The notes under the pieces were generated by a model that did no database searches, was not told where the DNA came from, and saw nothing but the letters and a program-made list of their open reading frames with translations. A program made the position numbers and the translations under genes. DNA of 64,000 bases from Anaerolineales bacterium (GTDB lineage: Bacteria > Chloroflexota > Anaerolineae > 4572-78 > J111), in contig JABTUK010000001.1 of NCBI GenBank assembly GCA_015075405.1, positions 1,922,001 through 1,986,000 on the forward strand. Reading direction: 5' to 3'. Position 1 is the first letter of the stretch, and the number at the start of each line of letters is the position of its first letter. Shown piece by piece: positions 23,946-30,865 of this stretch.

Positions 23946-24887
23946 TTACCATGCAGCATTCAAGACAGGCTCGCCCTGCTCCTCCCCGTGACCACCATAG
24001 CGGAACCATAACGCTTGCCAGGCCCGCGCCTGCTCCTGTTCAAGCGTGACCCGGCGATCTGTGGTCACCCCGCCCCGCCCCAGACGTATCTGTACCTCTG
24101 GCCAGGTCTTGGCCGGTTTCAGATCCATCGCCGCTACACCTGCCAGCGGACAAAAGGTAAAAATCCAGCCGTAATTGGCCTGATTGCCCTTTTTTTCTTC
24201 TTCCAGGATGATCAACTGGCGGTCGGTCAGAGCCAATAAGGTGTTTGCCGAGACTTGATGGGGCAAGAACCGCCAGCGGCGTGTCCAGATGTCTGGCTGA
24301 AAGACAAAGCCCAGCAGCCGCTCGCCGGGTTGGAGGCCATGGTAGCGCAAACCGTTGGCAAATTTCATCGGCAGCCGGTTCAATTCGCGCCAGACAGTTT
24401 CGACTTCGGTCTCGCTGGCCGGCAAGGCGGTTGTTTGACTCAAGGCCAGGTTGACCAGATGGCGCAATCCCGGCCGTAAGTGATGCTCACCGACGGTATT
24501 GAACTCAACGGTAATATGGGTCAGGATGTCGCGCGCCTGCCCAACCAACTCCAATTGCCCATACAACAGCAGCAGGCTCAACCGCGTATACAACAGATCC
24601 AGCGCTCGCAGATAAGTGGCCGAGGCAGGCTGACCAGGTGTGTCCGCATCCTGGATGTGGAAAATACCCTGAGACGTAAAAAGCAAAGCTTGCTCAGGGA
24701 CGTAGCGCGCCCCAAACCAGCCGTGGGGGAAGATTTGAGCCGGCACGACAAAGATTGACTGGATCGACTCGCCTGGCTCCAACGCCTGTTCGGCAGAGTG
24801 CTGCAGGCTGAGCGGCAACTCCTCTGGGTTCTGGACTGTGTAGGGATGCGAGGCAATCCCTCTGGGGATTTGCGGTAATTTCGCCAT
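23946..24887 (-). CDS. Uncharacterised protein, possible PH-like C-terminal half
   Basis: I do not recognise a named family for this 313-residue protein. It has no signal peptide or membrane helix. The N-terminal half contains a phrase also seen in membrane-interacting PH-like proteins (YVPEQALLFTSQGIFHIQDA), and a similar phrase recurs in the second half (NTLLALTDRQLIILEEEK), suggesting two related beta-rich domains. It is immediately upstream of fluC (41 bases) and presumably co-transcribed. The start ATG at 24887 follows GTGAGG. Confidence 0.65.
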   Translation of the reverse strand: MAKLPQIPRGIASHPYTVQNPEELPLSLQHSAEQALEPGESIQSIFVVPAQIFPHGWFGARYVPEQALLFTSQGIFHIQDADTPGQPASATYLRALDLLYTRLSLLLLYGQLELVGQARDILTHITVEFNTVGEHHLRPGLRHLVNLALSQTTALPASETEVETVWRELNRLPMKFANGLRYHGLQPGERLLGFVFQPDIWTRRWRFLPHQVSANTLLALTDRQLIILEEEKKGNQANYGWIFTFCPLAGVAAMDLKPAKTWPEVQIRLGRGGVTTDRRVTLEQEQARAWQALWFRYGGHGEEQGEPVLNAAW

Positions 24888-24932
24888 AAAATCCTCACTT
24901 ACGGTGACCGGCGGCGCCTGACCGCTCCAAGA

Positions 24933-25027
24933 CTCAGTAGATCCAATTTTTCACCGTAGCTGGCGCATCTCTATGCGTCAGCAGGCGGCATAGGGATGCC
25001 GCTCTACGTAATTTTGGATCTACTGAG
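24933..25027. repeat. MITE-like palindromic element, family A copy 3
   Basis: Termini CTCAGTAGATCCAATTTT / AATTTTGGATCTACTGAG. The interior differs from copies 1 and 2, being two small hairpins (TGGCGCAT...ATGCGTCA and GGCGGCAT...ATGCCGC). It lies between two minus-strand genes of the fluC block. Confidence 0.9.
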
Positions 25028-25046
25028 ACCGGTTGAGTCTGTTGCA

Positions 25047-25598
25047 TCAGTCTCGGCGCAGCATGCTTTTGAAGCGGTTGACCAGGCTGATATTCTCTGA
25101 TACTACCGGCTCAGGCTGGCCACCTTCAAATTGGGCCAGACGCTCGCTGCAAGTTGCTAATTCCGCCCGCAACTGTTCCACCTCTTCCTTAAAAGCATCA
25201 CGCTCCGGGCGCAGACGATGGACAACTCCTTCCAGGCCGGTCACACTATTGCGCAGCGCCCCCATACGCATCTCCAATGTCTGGTTGTCACGCATAAAGC
25301 TGAAGGTACGAAACTTCATCACCGCCAGTTCCGAGGCCATCTGGTTTAGCTGCTCGGCCAGGTGGGCCCGGCTCTCATCGTCGGCTTCGAGTACCTGCTG
25401 ACCTTGAGCATAGCCCAGCCCTAACGTGAGCAAGATCCGCAGCCCTTCCTCGGCTTCCCAACCGTTGCGCTCGATGACGGCCTGGATTTCTTCGTGGGTT
25501 TCCTTGAGCACTTCTATTTCCAATTTGATTTTTTTCGCGCCGGCAAAGAATTGCTGTTCAAACTCGGCGCTGCTCAACTTCATCGGCTCATCCGGCAT
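25047..25598 (-). CDS. Coiled-coil protein of unknown function
   Basis: 183 residues, largely helical with heptad-like patterning (IKLEIEVLKETHEEIQAVIE; ERDAFKEEVEQLRAELATC). There is no signal peptide or membrane segment and I recognise no family. Its start overlaps the stop of the upstream histidine phosphatase gene by one base (TAATG), so the two are translationally coupled, which suggests a shared function. Confidence 0.65.
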   Translation of the reverse strand: MPDEPMKLSSAEFEQQFFAGAKKIKLEIEVLKETHEEIQAVIERNGWEAEEGLRILLTLGLGYAQGQQVLEADDESRAHLAEQLNQMASELAVMKFRTFSFMRDNQTLEMRMGALRNSVTGLEGVVHRLRPERDAFKEEVEQLRAELATCSERLAQFEGGQPEPVVSENISLVNRFKSMLRRD

Positions 25599-26224
25599 TA
25601 TGACCCCGCTAAAATCTTCAAATGGGCCGTGTCGTTGGCCGTCACCAGCGTCGCCCGCCCCTGATCCAGTTCAAAGACAGTCAGCGAGCCTGTATCAATC
25701 CGAAAGTGACTGAAATGACCATTGTGGATACCCAGTAAAGCGCATAAAAACACCTGGCAGACGATTTGATGAGATACTAACACCACCTGCTGGTTGGGGT
25801 AAAGCTCTGTCACCTGGCGGACTAAATCGGTCAGGCGGCTGCGCACATCATCCAGCGACTCCCCATGGGGGAAACGAACAATATGCGGCACATTCAGCCA
25901 GGCCCGATAAAATTCCTGAAACTTGGCCTCCGCCTCGGCGGGACTGAGGCCGGTGAACTCGCCGTAATCAATGTCAACCAACTTACTCTCCGGCTGAAGG
26001 GTGAGATTCAGGTTGCGGGCAATAACTCCGGCGGTTTGTCTGGCTCGCTGTAAAGGACTGGACAGGACCGCTACCGGTTGGTACTCGGCGGCAACGCGCC
26101 GGCCCACAGCCTCAGCCTGTTGCAAGCCGGTTTCATCCAAAGCCAGGTCGGCCCGCCCGCGAAAATGCAAATCTTTATTCCAGGCTGTCTGGCCGTGTCG
26201 CACAATTAACAAAGTGGTCGTCAT
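25598..26224 (-). CDS. Histidine phosphatase family protein (phosphoglycerate mutase-like)
   Basis: The 208-residue enzyme has the RHG motif LIVRHGQTAWN (catalytic His about residue 9), the arginine of SSPLQRARQTA, the acid in FPHGESLDDV and the second catalytic His in VLVSHQIVCQ (about 151). This is the cofactor-dependent phosphatase fold covering CobC, PhoE and GpmB; the substrate is not determined. A good AAGGAG precedes the ATG. It lies between two uncharacterised genes of the fluC block. Confidence 0.9.
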   Translation of the reverse strand: MTTTLLIVRHGQTAWNKDLHFRGRADLALDETGLQQAEAVGRRVAAEYQPVAVLSSPLQRARQTAGVIARNLNLTLQPESKLVDIDYGEFTGLSPAEAEAKFQEFYRAWLNVPHIVRFPHGESLDDVRSRLTDLVRQVTELYPNQQVVLVSHQIVCQVFLCALLGIHNGHFSHFRIDTGSLTVFELDQGRATLVTANDTAHLKILAGS

Positions 26225-26262
26225 AAAAGTTTCAGCTCCTTGTCTAAAATTTAAGTCTTAAA

Positions 26263-26679
26263 TTACTCCCCCCGGCTGGCCAGGTTTTGCACGGCCCAGA
26301 CCAGTTGAATCAGACGTTCCAGGCCGGGGGCCAGGGTTTCGGTCAGGGTTGGGTCTACCGCCCCAAAGCGGCGCAACCGCTCCGGGCGAATCTCTTCCAG
26401 GTTGGTCCAGGTCGAGGTCATCTCACCGACGATGACCTGGCGGCCATACCAGCGGTGCGGTGGCAATTCAAAACGCTCCGCCATGGCCGCTATTTCGCTG
26501 CGAATATCGCCGCACACCCTTCGTATCTGTTGGGCCGTGGTTGGGGCCAGGTTTACCTCGGTTGTATAAGTCACGCCGCTACTGGGGCCGTCCAGCAGGC
26601 GTTCGATTTCATCGAGCGCTCGCTCCAGGTGCAGCAACGTTGTGCTCACGGCAGTGCGTTGGGCTTGGTTTAAACTCAT
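26263..26679 (-). CDS. Small protein of unknown function
   Basis: 138 residues, mostly helical, with HLERALDEIERLLDG near the N terminus and LERLIQLVWAVQNLASRG at the C terminus. There is no membrane segment or Cys pattern and no recognised family. It overlaps the upstream MFS gene by 4 bases (ATGA), so it is translated with the transporter, and lies 38 bases ahead of the histidine phosphatase gene. Confidence 0.65.
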   Translation of the reverse strand: MSLNQAQRTAVSTTLLHLERALDEIERLLDGPSSGVTYTTEVNLAPTTAQQIRRVCGDIRSEIAAMAERFELPPHRWYGRQVIVGEMTSTWTNLEEIRPERLRRFGAVDPTLTETLAPGLERLIQLVWAVQNLASRGE

Positions 26680-27875
26680 CGGCTCTCAGCTCCAACCCTT
26701 TTTCCCACCAGCCAAAACAAAGGTATGGCCGCTGCTTGGATGACCACCGAGAAGATAATCAGCGCCGGCAGCGACACATCGTAGAGAAAACCCATCAAGG
26801 CGCTGCCCCCAAACCAGAACAGCCCAAAGCCGGTATTAAAAATCCCATAGGCCGTGCCCCGTTTGTCCGGTGAAGCCATCTCGGCCACGGCGGCCCGCAT
26901 GATCGATTCCTGCGTGCCCATGCCGATGCCCCACAGGGCCATCCCCAGCAGCGCCCCGGCAAAGCCGCCCCAGAAAACCAGCGGCGCAAACAGGGCCGAA
27001 AGCAAGGCCGCCGCCATGAGCGTTGTCAGGCCCAGCCGGTCAAACAGCCGCCCACAGACCAGCGCGGCCAGGGCGTCAACTCCCATGGCTACGGCATACA
27101 AAAGAGGAATCCAGGTTGGAGAAACCGTAGCCGCTTGTTGGAAATGATAGGCGATGAGTGAAAAATCGGCAAAGCCGGCGGCAATCAGCCCGACGGCGAT
27201 GAGGTAAAGCCAGAAGACACGAGGCAGGCCCTCGGTCTTTAGTTCAGAAACGCTCACCTCCAGGTCTTGCGGGCGTGGGTAGAGCAGCCGGGCGGCAGCC
27301 AGCACAGCTAAGGCCAGCAAGGCCGGAACCAGCAGGATGGCAAAGCCGGTTTGATACTCACCCTGGAAATAAAGCACCGCGGCGACGATGAGCGGCCCTA
27401 ACACCGCCCCGGTCTGGTCCAGGGCTTCGTGCAGACCAAACCCCCAACCCCGCCCGATCTGCTGGGTGGCGTGAGAGAGCATGGCATCGCGGGCTGGGGT
27501 GCGGATGCCTTTGCCGATGCGCTCGGCGATCATCAGTGCGGCGGCAATGTCCCAGCGCCCGGCCAGGGCTAAAAGCGGTACGGCCAGCATATTGACAGTA
27601 TACCCAAAGATTGTAATCGCCCAATAGCGGCCGGTGCGATCGCTAAAGTAGCCGGAGATGAGCCGCAGACCATAGCCGATCAACTCGCCCAGACCGGCCA
27701 CAATACCGACGGCCATACCGCTGGCCCCCAGCACGGCCAGGTAAGGCCCGGCGATGCTGCGCGCCCCTTCATAAGTCATATCGGCAAAAAGGCTGACCAC
27801 GCCGATGAGGACCACAAATTTTAGCGCCGTTGCTTTAGAGATATTGACATTAGGGCTTACTTTTGAAATATTCAC
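26676..27875 (-). CDS. MFS transporter
   Basis: The 399-residue protein has twelve predicted helices. The signature loop GLRLISGYFSDRTGRYW follows helix 2, with IAERIGKGIRTPARDAML after helix 4. This second motif is typical of an MFS group seen in many soil bacteria whose substrate is unknown. The GTG start at 27875 has AGGGAG at correct spacing. The leader contains a large palindrome and a perfect terminator-like hairpin, and the IS5-like element lies about 380 bases upstream, so the original promoter may lie beyond the insertion. Confidence 0.88.
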   Translation of the reverse strand: MNISKVSPNVNISKATALKFVVLIGVVSLFADMTYEGARSIAGPYLAVLGASGMAVGIVAGLGELIGYGLRLISGYFSDRTGRYWAITIFGYTVNMLAVPLLALAGRWDIAAALMIAERIGKGIRTPARDAMLSHATQQIGRGWGFGLHEALDQTGAVLGPLIVAAVLYFQGEYQTGFAILLVPALLALAVLAAARLLYPRPQDLEVSVSELKTEGLPRVFWLYLIAVGLIAAGFADFSLIAYHFQQAATVSPTWIPLLYAVAMGVDALAALVCGRLFDRLGLTTLMAAALLSALFAPLVFWGGFAGALLGMALWGIGMGTQESIMRAAVAEMASPDKRGTAYGIFNTGFGLFWFGGSALMGFLYDVSLPALIIFSVVIQAAAIPLFWLVGKRVGAESR

Positions 27876-27961
27876 CTGATCTCCCTGTTAACCAGAATGG
27901 CGGCTACGTCGCGCAGCCGTGCCCCGACAGCTAAAAAGACTAACGACATCTTCATACCTAA

Positions 27962-28046
27962 GCGCTGAAGGGAAGGCGGATGGTGAGGGGGGCATCCGCC
28001 TTCTGCTCCGGAGTAATATCCCCCCCCAGGCAGGCTTCCCTACAGC
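27962..28046. repeat. Large structured palindrome in the MFS leader
   Basis: Outer arms GCTGAAGGGAAG / CTTCCCTACAGC (one mismatch) enclose a second hairpin, GAAGGCGGATG / CATCCGCCTTC. A run of eight C opposite a run of six G allows an alternative pairing. This could be a palindromic element or a structured RNA leader. I cannot match it to a known riboswitch. Confidence 0.6.
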
Positions 28047-28080
28047 GATTAAGCGTGAAACGACCGTTGCTCTTAGATCA

Positions 28081-28116
28081 AAAAGCTCCTGCCAGAAATT
28101 TCTGGCAGGAGCTTTT
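28081..28116. terminator. Perfect palindromic terminator
   Basis: AAAAGCTCCTGCCAGAAA and its exact complement form a stem ending in TTTT on both strands, so it can terminate in both directions. It separates the IS and its flank from the MFS gene. Confidence 0.75.
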
Positions 28117-28259
28117 ACGCTGTTACAAAAAATTAACTCCTACCAGTGACTACTCACTTGAGTAGGAGTCATTAGCCCTCTTTGGGCGGTTTTACGGTGA
28201 ACTCCATCACCGCTCGGGGAACTAATTTTTCCACAAGTGCGACTGCTTTTGGATATAAT

Positions 28260-29328
28260 AGAGTTATTGCAGAATAAGGGGATAGAACAAGTTTCCCCCT
28301 CCCCGACCAGAGAGTTAGGCGGCGGCGGCCGCTCCCCGCTTTTGAATGCGCGGATTGACGATAGCCAGGACTGACCGAAAAGCATTATCATACTTGTCAA
28401 CATCGTGTCGAAACCGCTCAGCTAACACGCGGAAATGCTTAAACTGGCAGATGGTGTTTTCAACAATAATCCGGCCTCGGGCAAACTCCTGGTTGAGCAG
28501 TTTTTGTTCATCGGTCAGCGGTTGAAGTTTGGACTTCTTAAAAGGGATGATCAGGCTATGATCCGGTAAATCATCCTGAATCCCTTGATACCCCAAGTCA
28601 CCGCCCACGCTGGTCTCTTTGGGGATTTTGGCCGCAGCGCCGGAATCGCTAAAATGCTTGCGGTCGTGCTTGGAGCCAGGGCTGGACTGGCTCAGGTCCC
28701 GGACAATCCCCGCTTCATTGACGATGAACTGGGTTTTGCGGCTGTGCTGCTTCTTTTTACCGGAGAAATCTTTCCTTTGTTGCTCGTCATTGCTGGAACG
28801 CCGAATGCGCTGTTCGGTGGCGTCAACATAGGCAAACAGATCGGGCTGTTCCTGCCAAACCTGCTCAAGTCTTTTACCCTGACCCCGTTTGACCGGCTCG
28901 GGCCAGCCCAAGGTGGCTTCACCCACCTGACGTAACACCGGTAGCACGGAATGGGTGTAGCGACTGGCGGTGGATTTGTCCACCCCGAACAGATAGCCCA
29001 GTGCTTCCAGCACCAAGTACAACCGCAACCAAACCAGGGTCATCAGTAATTGTTCCCGAAAAGGCAGAGTTTGGTGCTGACCCCCGCCGATGGCGCGTTT
29101 TCGATCAGGCCGGTCTAACCGTTTGAATTCCTGGTCTTGCCAGAGGGGTTCGGCTTTGGCCTCTAACTCTTCGAACTCTGCTGCAGTGACACCGGCGAAG
29201 CCTTTCAAGATCCTTGGTTTTTTCTTTAACTCGGCATAGCTGATGATCATATCCGGTTCATCCTTATTCTTTTTCGAGTATGGTCCCGGTTAGTTTACAC
29301 CCTTGTATCTTTATTCTGCAACAACTCT
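28260..29328 (-). mobile_element. IS5-like insertion sequence, complete
   Basis: Terminal inverted repeats AGAGTTATTGCAGAATAA (left, 28260-28277) and, read inward from the right end at 29328, AGAGTTGTTGCAGAATAA differ at one position. A flanking AAT on each side (28257-28259 and 29329-29331) looks like a 3-bp target duplication. One transposase gene fills the element. Both ends and the gene look intact, so it may be recently active. Confidence 0.9.
28315..29250 (-). CDS. IS5-family transposase (DDE_Tnp_4/HARBI-like)
   Basis: The 311-residue transposase has an N-terminal helix-turn-helix (LEALGYLFGVDKSTASRYTH). The RNase H-fold catalytic acids are Asp in FAYVDATEQ (about residue 143), Asp in VGGDLGYQG (about 218) and Glu in RIIVENTICQFKHF (about 265). 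The C-terminal tail is short and Ala-rich. It lies entirely within the inverted repeats and is the only gene of the element. Confidence 0.93.
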   Translation of the reverse strand: MIISYAELKKKPRILKGFAGVTAAEFEELEAKAEPLWQDQEFKRLDRPDRKRAIGGGQHQTLPFREQLLMTLVWLRLYLVLEALGYLFGVDKSTASRYTHSVLPVLRQVGEATLGWPEPVKRGQGKRLEQVWQEQPDLFAYVDATEQRIRRSSNDEQQRKDFSGKKKQHSRKTQFIVNEAGIVRDLSQSSPGSKHDRKHFSDSGAAAKIPKETSVGGDLGYQGIQDDLPDHSLIIPFKKSKLQPLTDEQKLLNQEFARGRIIVENTICQFKHFRVLAERFRHDVDKYDNAFRSVLAIVNPRIQKRGAAAAA

Positions 29329-29370
29329 AATACCAGTCAGTTTAGAGGTTGTCAAAAGAATTTGTATTGC

Positions 29371-30096
29371 TCACACCTGAGTTTTGGGGTTAGCAGCCGG
29401 TGCGCCGACTACGGCTTCAATCGCCCGCAGCCAGGAATCGCCCTCAGCGCCGTAGGTTTCGTGCTGAAAGCGATGGTCTTTTTTGCGGATAAATTCGCCC
29501 AGGTCGGCGCTCAAGCGCTGCCAGACTTCTTTCTGGGCTTCGACCAGACTGGTAAATGTTTCTGAATCGGTAGTGGAGGCCAGCACCCGCCGGAAATGAG
29601 GTAGGCACAGCCCATCCGAAGCGCGATAAGCCGGGGCCAGGGTATCGGGGCCGGTGAGGTGCTGGCGCAGGGCCGCCAAATAGTAGCTTTCGCTGCTCTC
29701 AATTTTGAGGCAGACCGGGCAGGGCTTTTGAGGGGCCAGGTCGGCGGCGAGTTTGGGGGTTGTGCTGCCGGGCTGGGCGGCGTTGAAGAGCTGCCGGAAA
29801 GAAAATGAAGGCGGCTCGAACTTTCCGGCCTCGGCTACCCGCAGCAGGGTGTCAATGATGTCTTTCATCATAATCGCCGCGCCCAGCGACGCGCCGTAGC
29901 GAACCAATAACCAGGCGTGCTCGCGGCAGTAGCCCCGGCTCTGGTTCAACTCTTCGCGCAGGGCCGGGTCGTTGACCAATTCCCACAATAGGGAATCAAT
30001 GTAGCCGTCGGCAGCCTGAGCCAGCAAGCGGCACAGGGCGCAGCCCGGTTCGCCAAAAGCCTGGCGCAGGTCGTAATATCCGGCGGATTTGGTCAT
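29371..30096 (-). CDS. DUF6062 family protein under a fluoride riboswitch
   Basis: The 241-residue cytoplasmic protein has four paired Cys/His motifs: CALCR (about residue 20), CREHAW (about 57), CPVCLK (about 127) and CLPHFR (about 165). They are arranged as two similar halves, suggesting a metal site or sites. The spacing resembles DUF6062, whose function is unknown. The ATG at 30096 has GGAG nine bases upstream; the 26-residue upstream extension would cross the riboswitch terminator and is rejected. Its leader is a fluoride riboswitch, so the protein should be made when fluoride accumulates. The IS5-like element lies just downstream. Confidence 0.8.
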   Translation of the reverse strand: MTKSAGYYDLRQAFGEPGCALCRLLAQAADGYIDSLLWELVNDPALREELNQSRGYCREHAWLLVRYGASLGAAIMMKDIIDTLLRVAEAGKFEPPSFSFRQLFNAAQPGSTTPKLAADLAPQKPCPVCLKIESSESYYLAALRQHLTGPDTLAPAYRASDGLCLPHFRRVLASTTDSETFTSLVEAQKEVWQRLSADLGEFIRKKDHRFQHETYGAEGDSWLRAIEAVVGAPAANPKTQV

Positions 30097-30113
30097 GGCG
30101 CTTGTCTCCAAAT

Positions 30114-30200
30114 AAAAAGCCTCTACCGTTGGGAGGTAGAGGCCATTAGTCAACCGGGTTGACAGGGCGGGCAAATTTCCCTGGCGAGCCTCATCGCCTA
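30114..30200 (-). promoter_or_regulatory. Fluoride (crcB-motif) riboswitch with overlapping terminator
   Basis: On the minus strand GGCGATGAGGCTCGCC (30183-30198) is nearly identical to the 5' stem-loop of known fluoride riboswitches. A short linker and the hairpin GTCAACCCGGTTGAC follow, then the conserved 3' segment TAATGGCCTCTACC (30135-30148). The loop GAGGC can pair with GCCTC of that segment (pseudoknot). The same GCCTCTACC is also the 5' arm of a terminator (GCCTCTACC / GGTAGAGGC, then TTTTTATTT, 30114-30143). Fluoride binding would therefore prevent termination and switch the downstream gene on. Confidence 0.92.
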
Positions 30201-30207
30201 TGGGGGT

Positions 30208-30235
30208 ATTATAGGTGCCAGGCTGGATTCGTCAA
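30208..30235 (-). promoter_or_regulatory. Sigma70 promoter of the fluoride riboswitch transcript
   Basis: On the minus strand TTGACG (30230-30235), 16 bases, perfect TATAAT (30208-30213). The predicted start, near 30200, is immediately before the riboswitch 5' stem, which strongly supports the riboswitch call. Confidence 0.88.
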
Positions 30236-30254
30236 TTTGGAGTACAAAGCTTAT

Positions 30255-30734
30255 TTAGAGGCTAACCTTGTACTTCTGCGAGAGTTCGGCCAAACTGTTG
30301 AAATCAAACTCAAGCCCATATTTGCCGGCCAGGGCGGTGATACGCTCGATGTCGGGCGGCCCAGGCTGGGCTAACAGGCCGGCCAGTTCGACAAAGTAGG
30401 TTTCAAAACCCGCCGGCGAAATGATTTCCAGGATACGGGCCGGCTGGCTGCCGGCGTTCCAGACGGTGTGAGGAACCTGACGTGGCTTGAGTACCAATGT
30501 CCCCGCCGGCGCGATGACAACCTCAGTCCCAATTTGGGCCATAATCTCGCCTTCCAGAATAAACGAATATTCATCTTCGTTTTGGTGGGTGTGCAATGGA
30601 GCCAGCAATTTGCCCGGCCCCAGGGGATGTTCCACCAGCGAGAAAGAGTCGCCGGTCTGCGTTCCAAAGAGTTTGATCAGCCCGAGCGGGCCAATGGCTG
30701 TGCCTGCGCCCGCTGAAATAACAATGTTTGACAT
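30255..30734 (-). CDS. Cupin-domain protein
   Basis: 159 residues with a single cupin barrel. Motif 1 is LHTHQNEDEYSFILEGE, containing the metal-binding His-x-His and Glu, and motif 2 lies around VPHTVWNAG (about residue 95). A non-haem metal-dependent dioxygenase or a binding protein is possible. The ATG at 30734 has AGGAGG seven bases upstream. It is the last of three minus-strand genes with the small peptide and the amidase. Confidence 0.85.
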   Translation of the reverse strand: MSNIVISAGAGTAIGPLGLIKLFGTQTGDSFSLVEHPLGPGKLLAPLHTHQNEDEYSFILEGEIMAQIGTEVVIAPAGTLVLKPRQVPHTVWNAGSQPARILEIISPAGFETYFVELAGLLAQPGPPDIERITALAGKYGLEFDFNSLAELSQKYKVSL

Positions 30735-30752
30735 TGAGAAACCTCCTTATTA

Positions 30753-30854
30753 TTAACTTTGATGACTACGCTGTACCCAGAACGACCGGCTGGAAGTTAT
30801 GGTTATGCCGGTCAGCACAATCGCGGTCAAGAGGGAAAGTAGGATTTTTTTCAT
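30753..30854 (-). CDS. 33-residue hydrophobic peptide
   Basis: MKKILLSLLTAIVLTGITIT, then SSRSFWVQRSHQS and a stop. AAGGAG lies seven bases before the ATG, a strong ribosome binding site. The sequence has a positively charged N terminus and a single hydrophobic stretch, like a short membrane or secreted peptide. It fits exactly between the amidase stop (11 bases) and the cupin start (18 bases). No family is recognised, and the function could be membrane-associated, signalling, or none. Confidence 0.5.
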   Translation of the reverse strand: MKKILLSLLTAIVLTGITITSSRSFWVQRSHQS

Positions 30855-30865
30855 GGGTATCTCCT

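Noticed and set aside
26676..27875. The MFS carrier as a fluoride exporter
   Set aside because: Motifs are generic MFS; no known fluoride exporter belongs to this group, so only the context suggests it.
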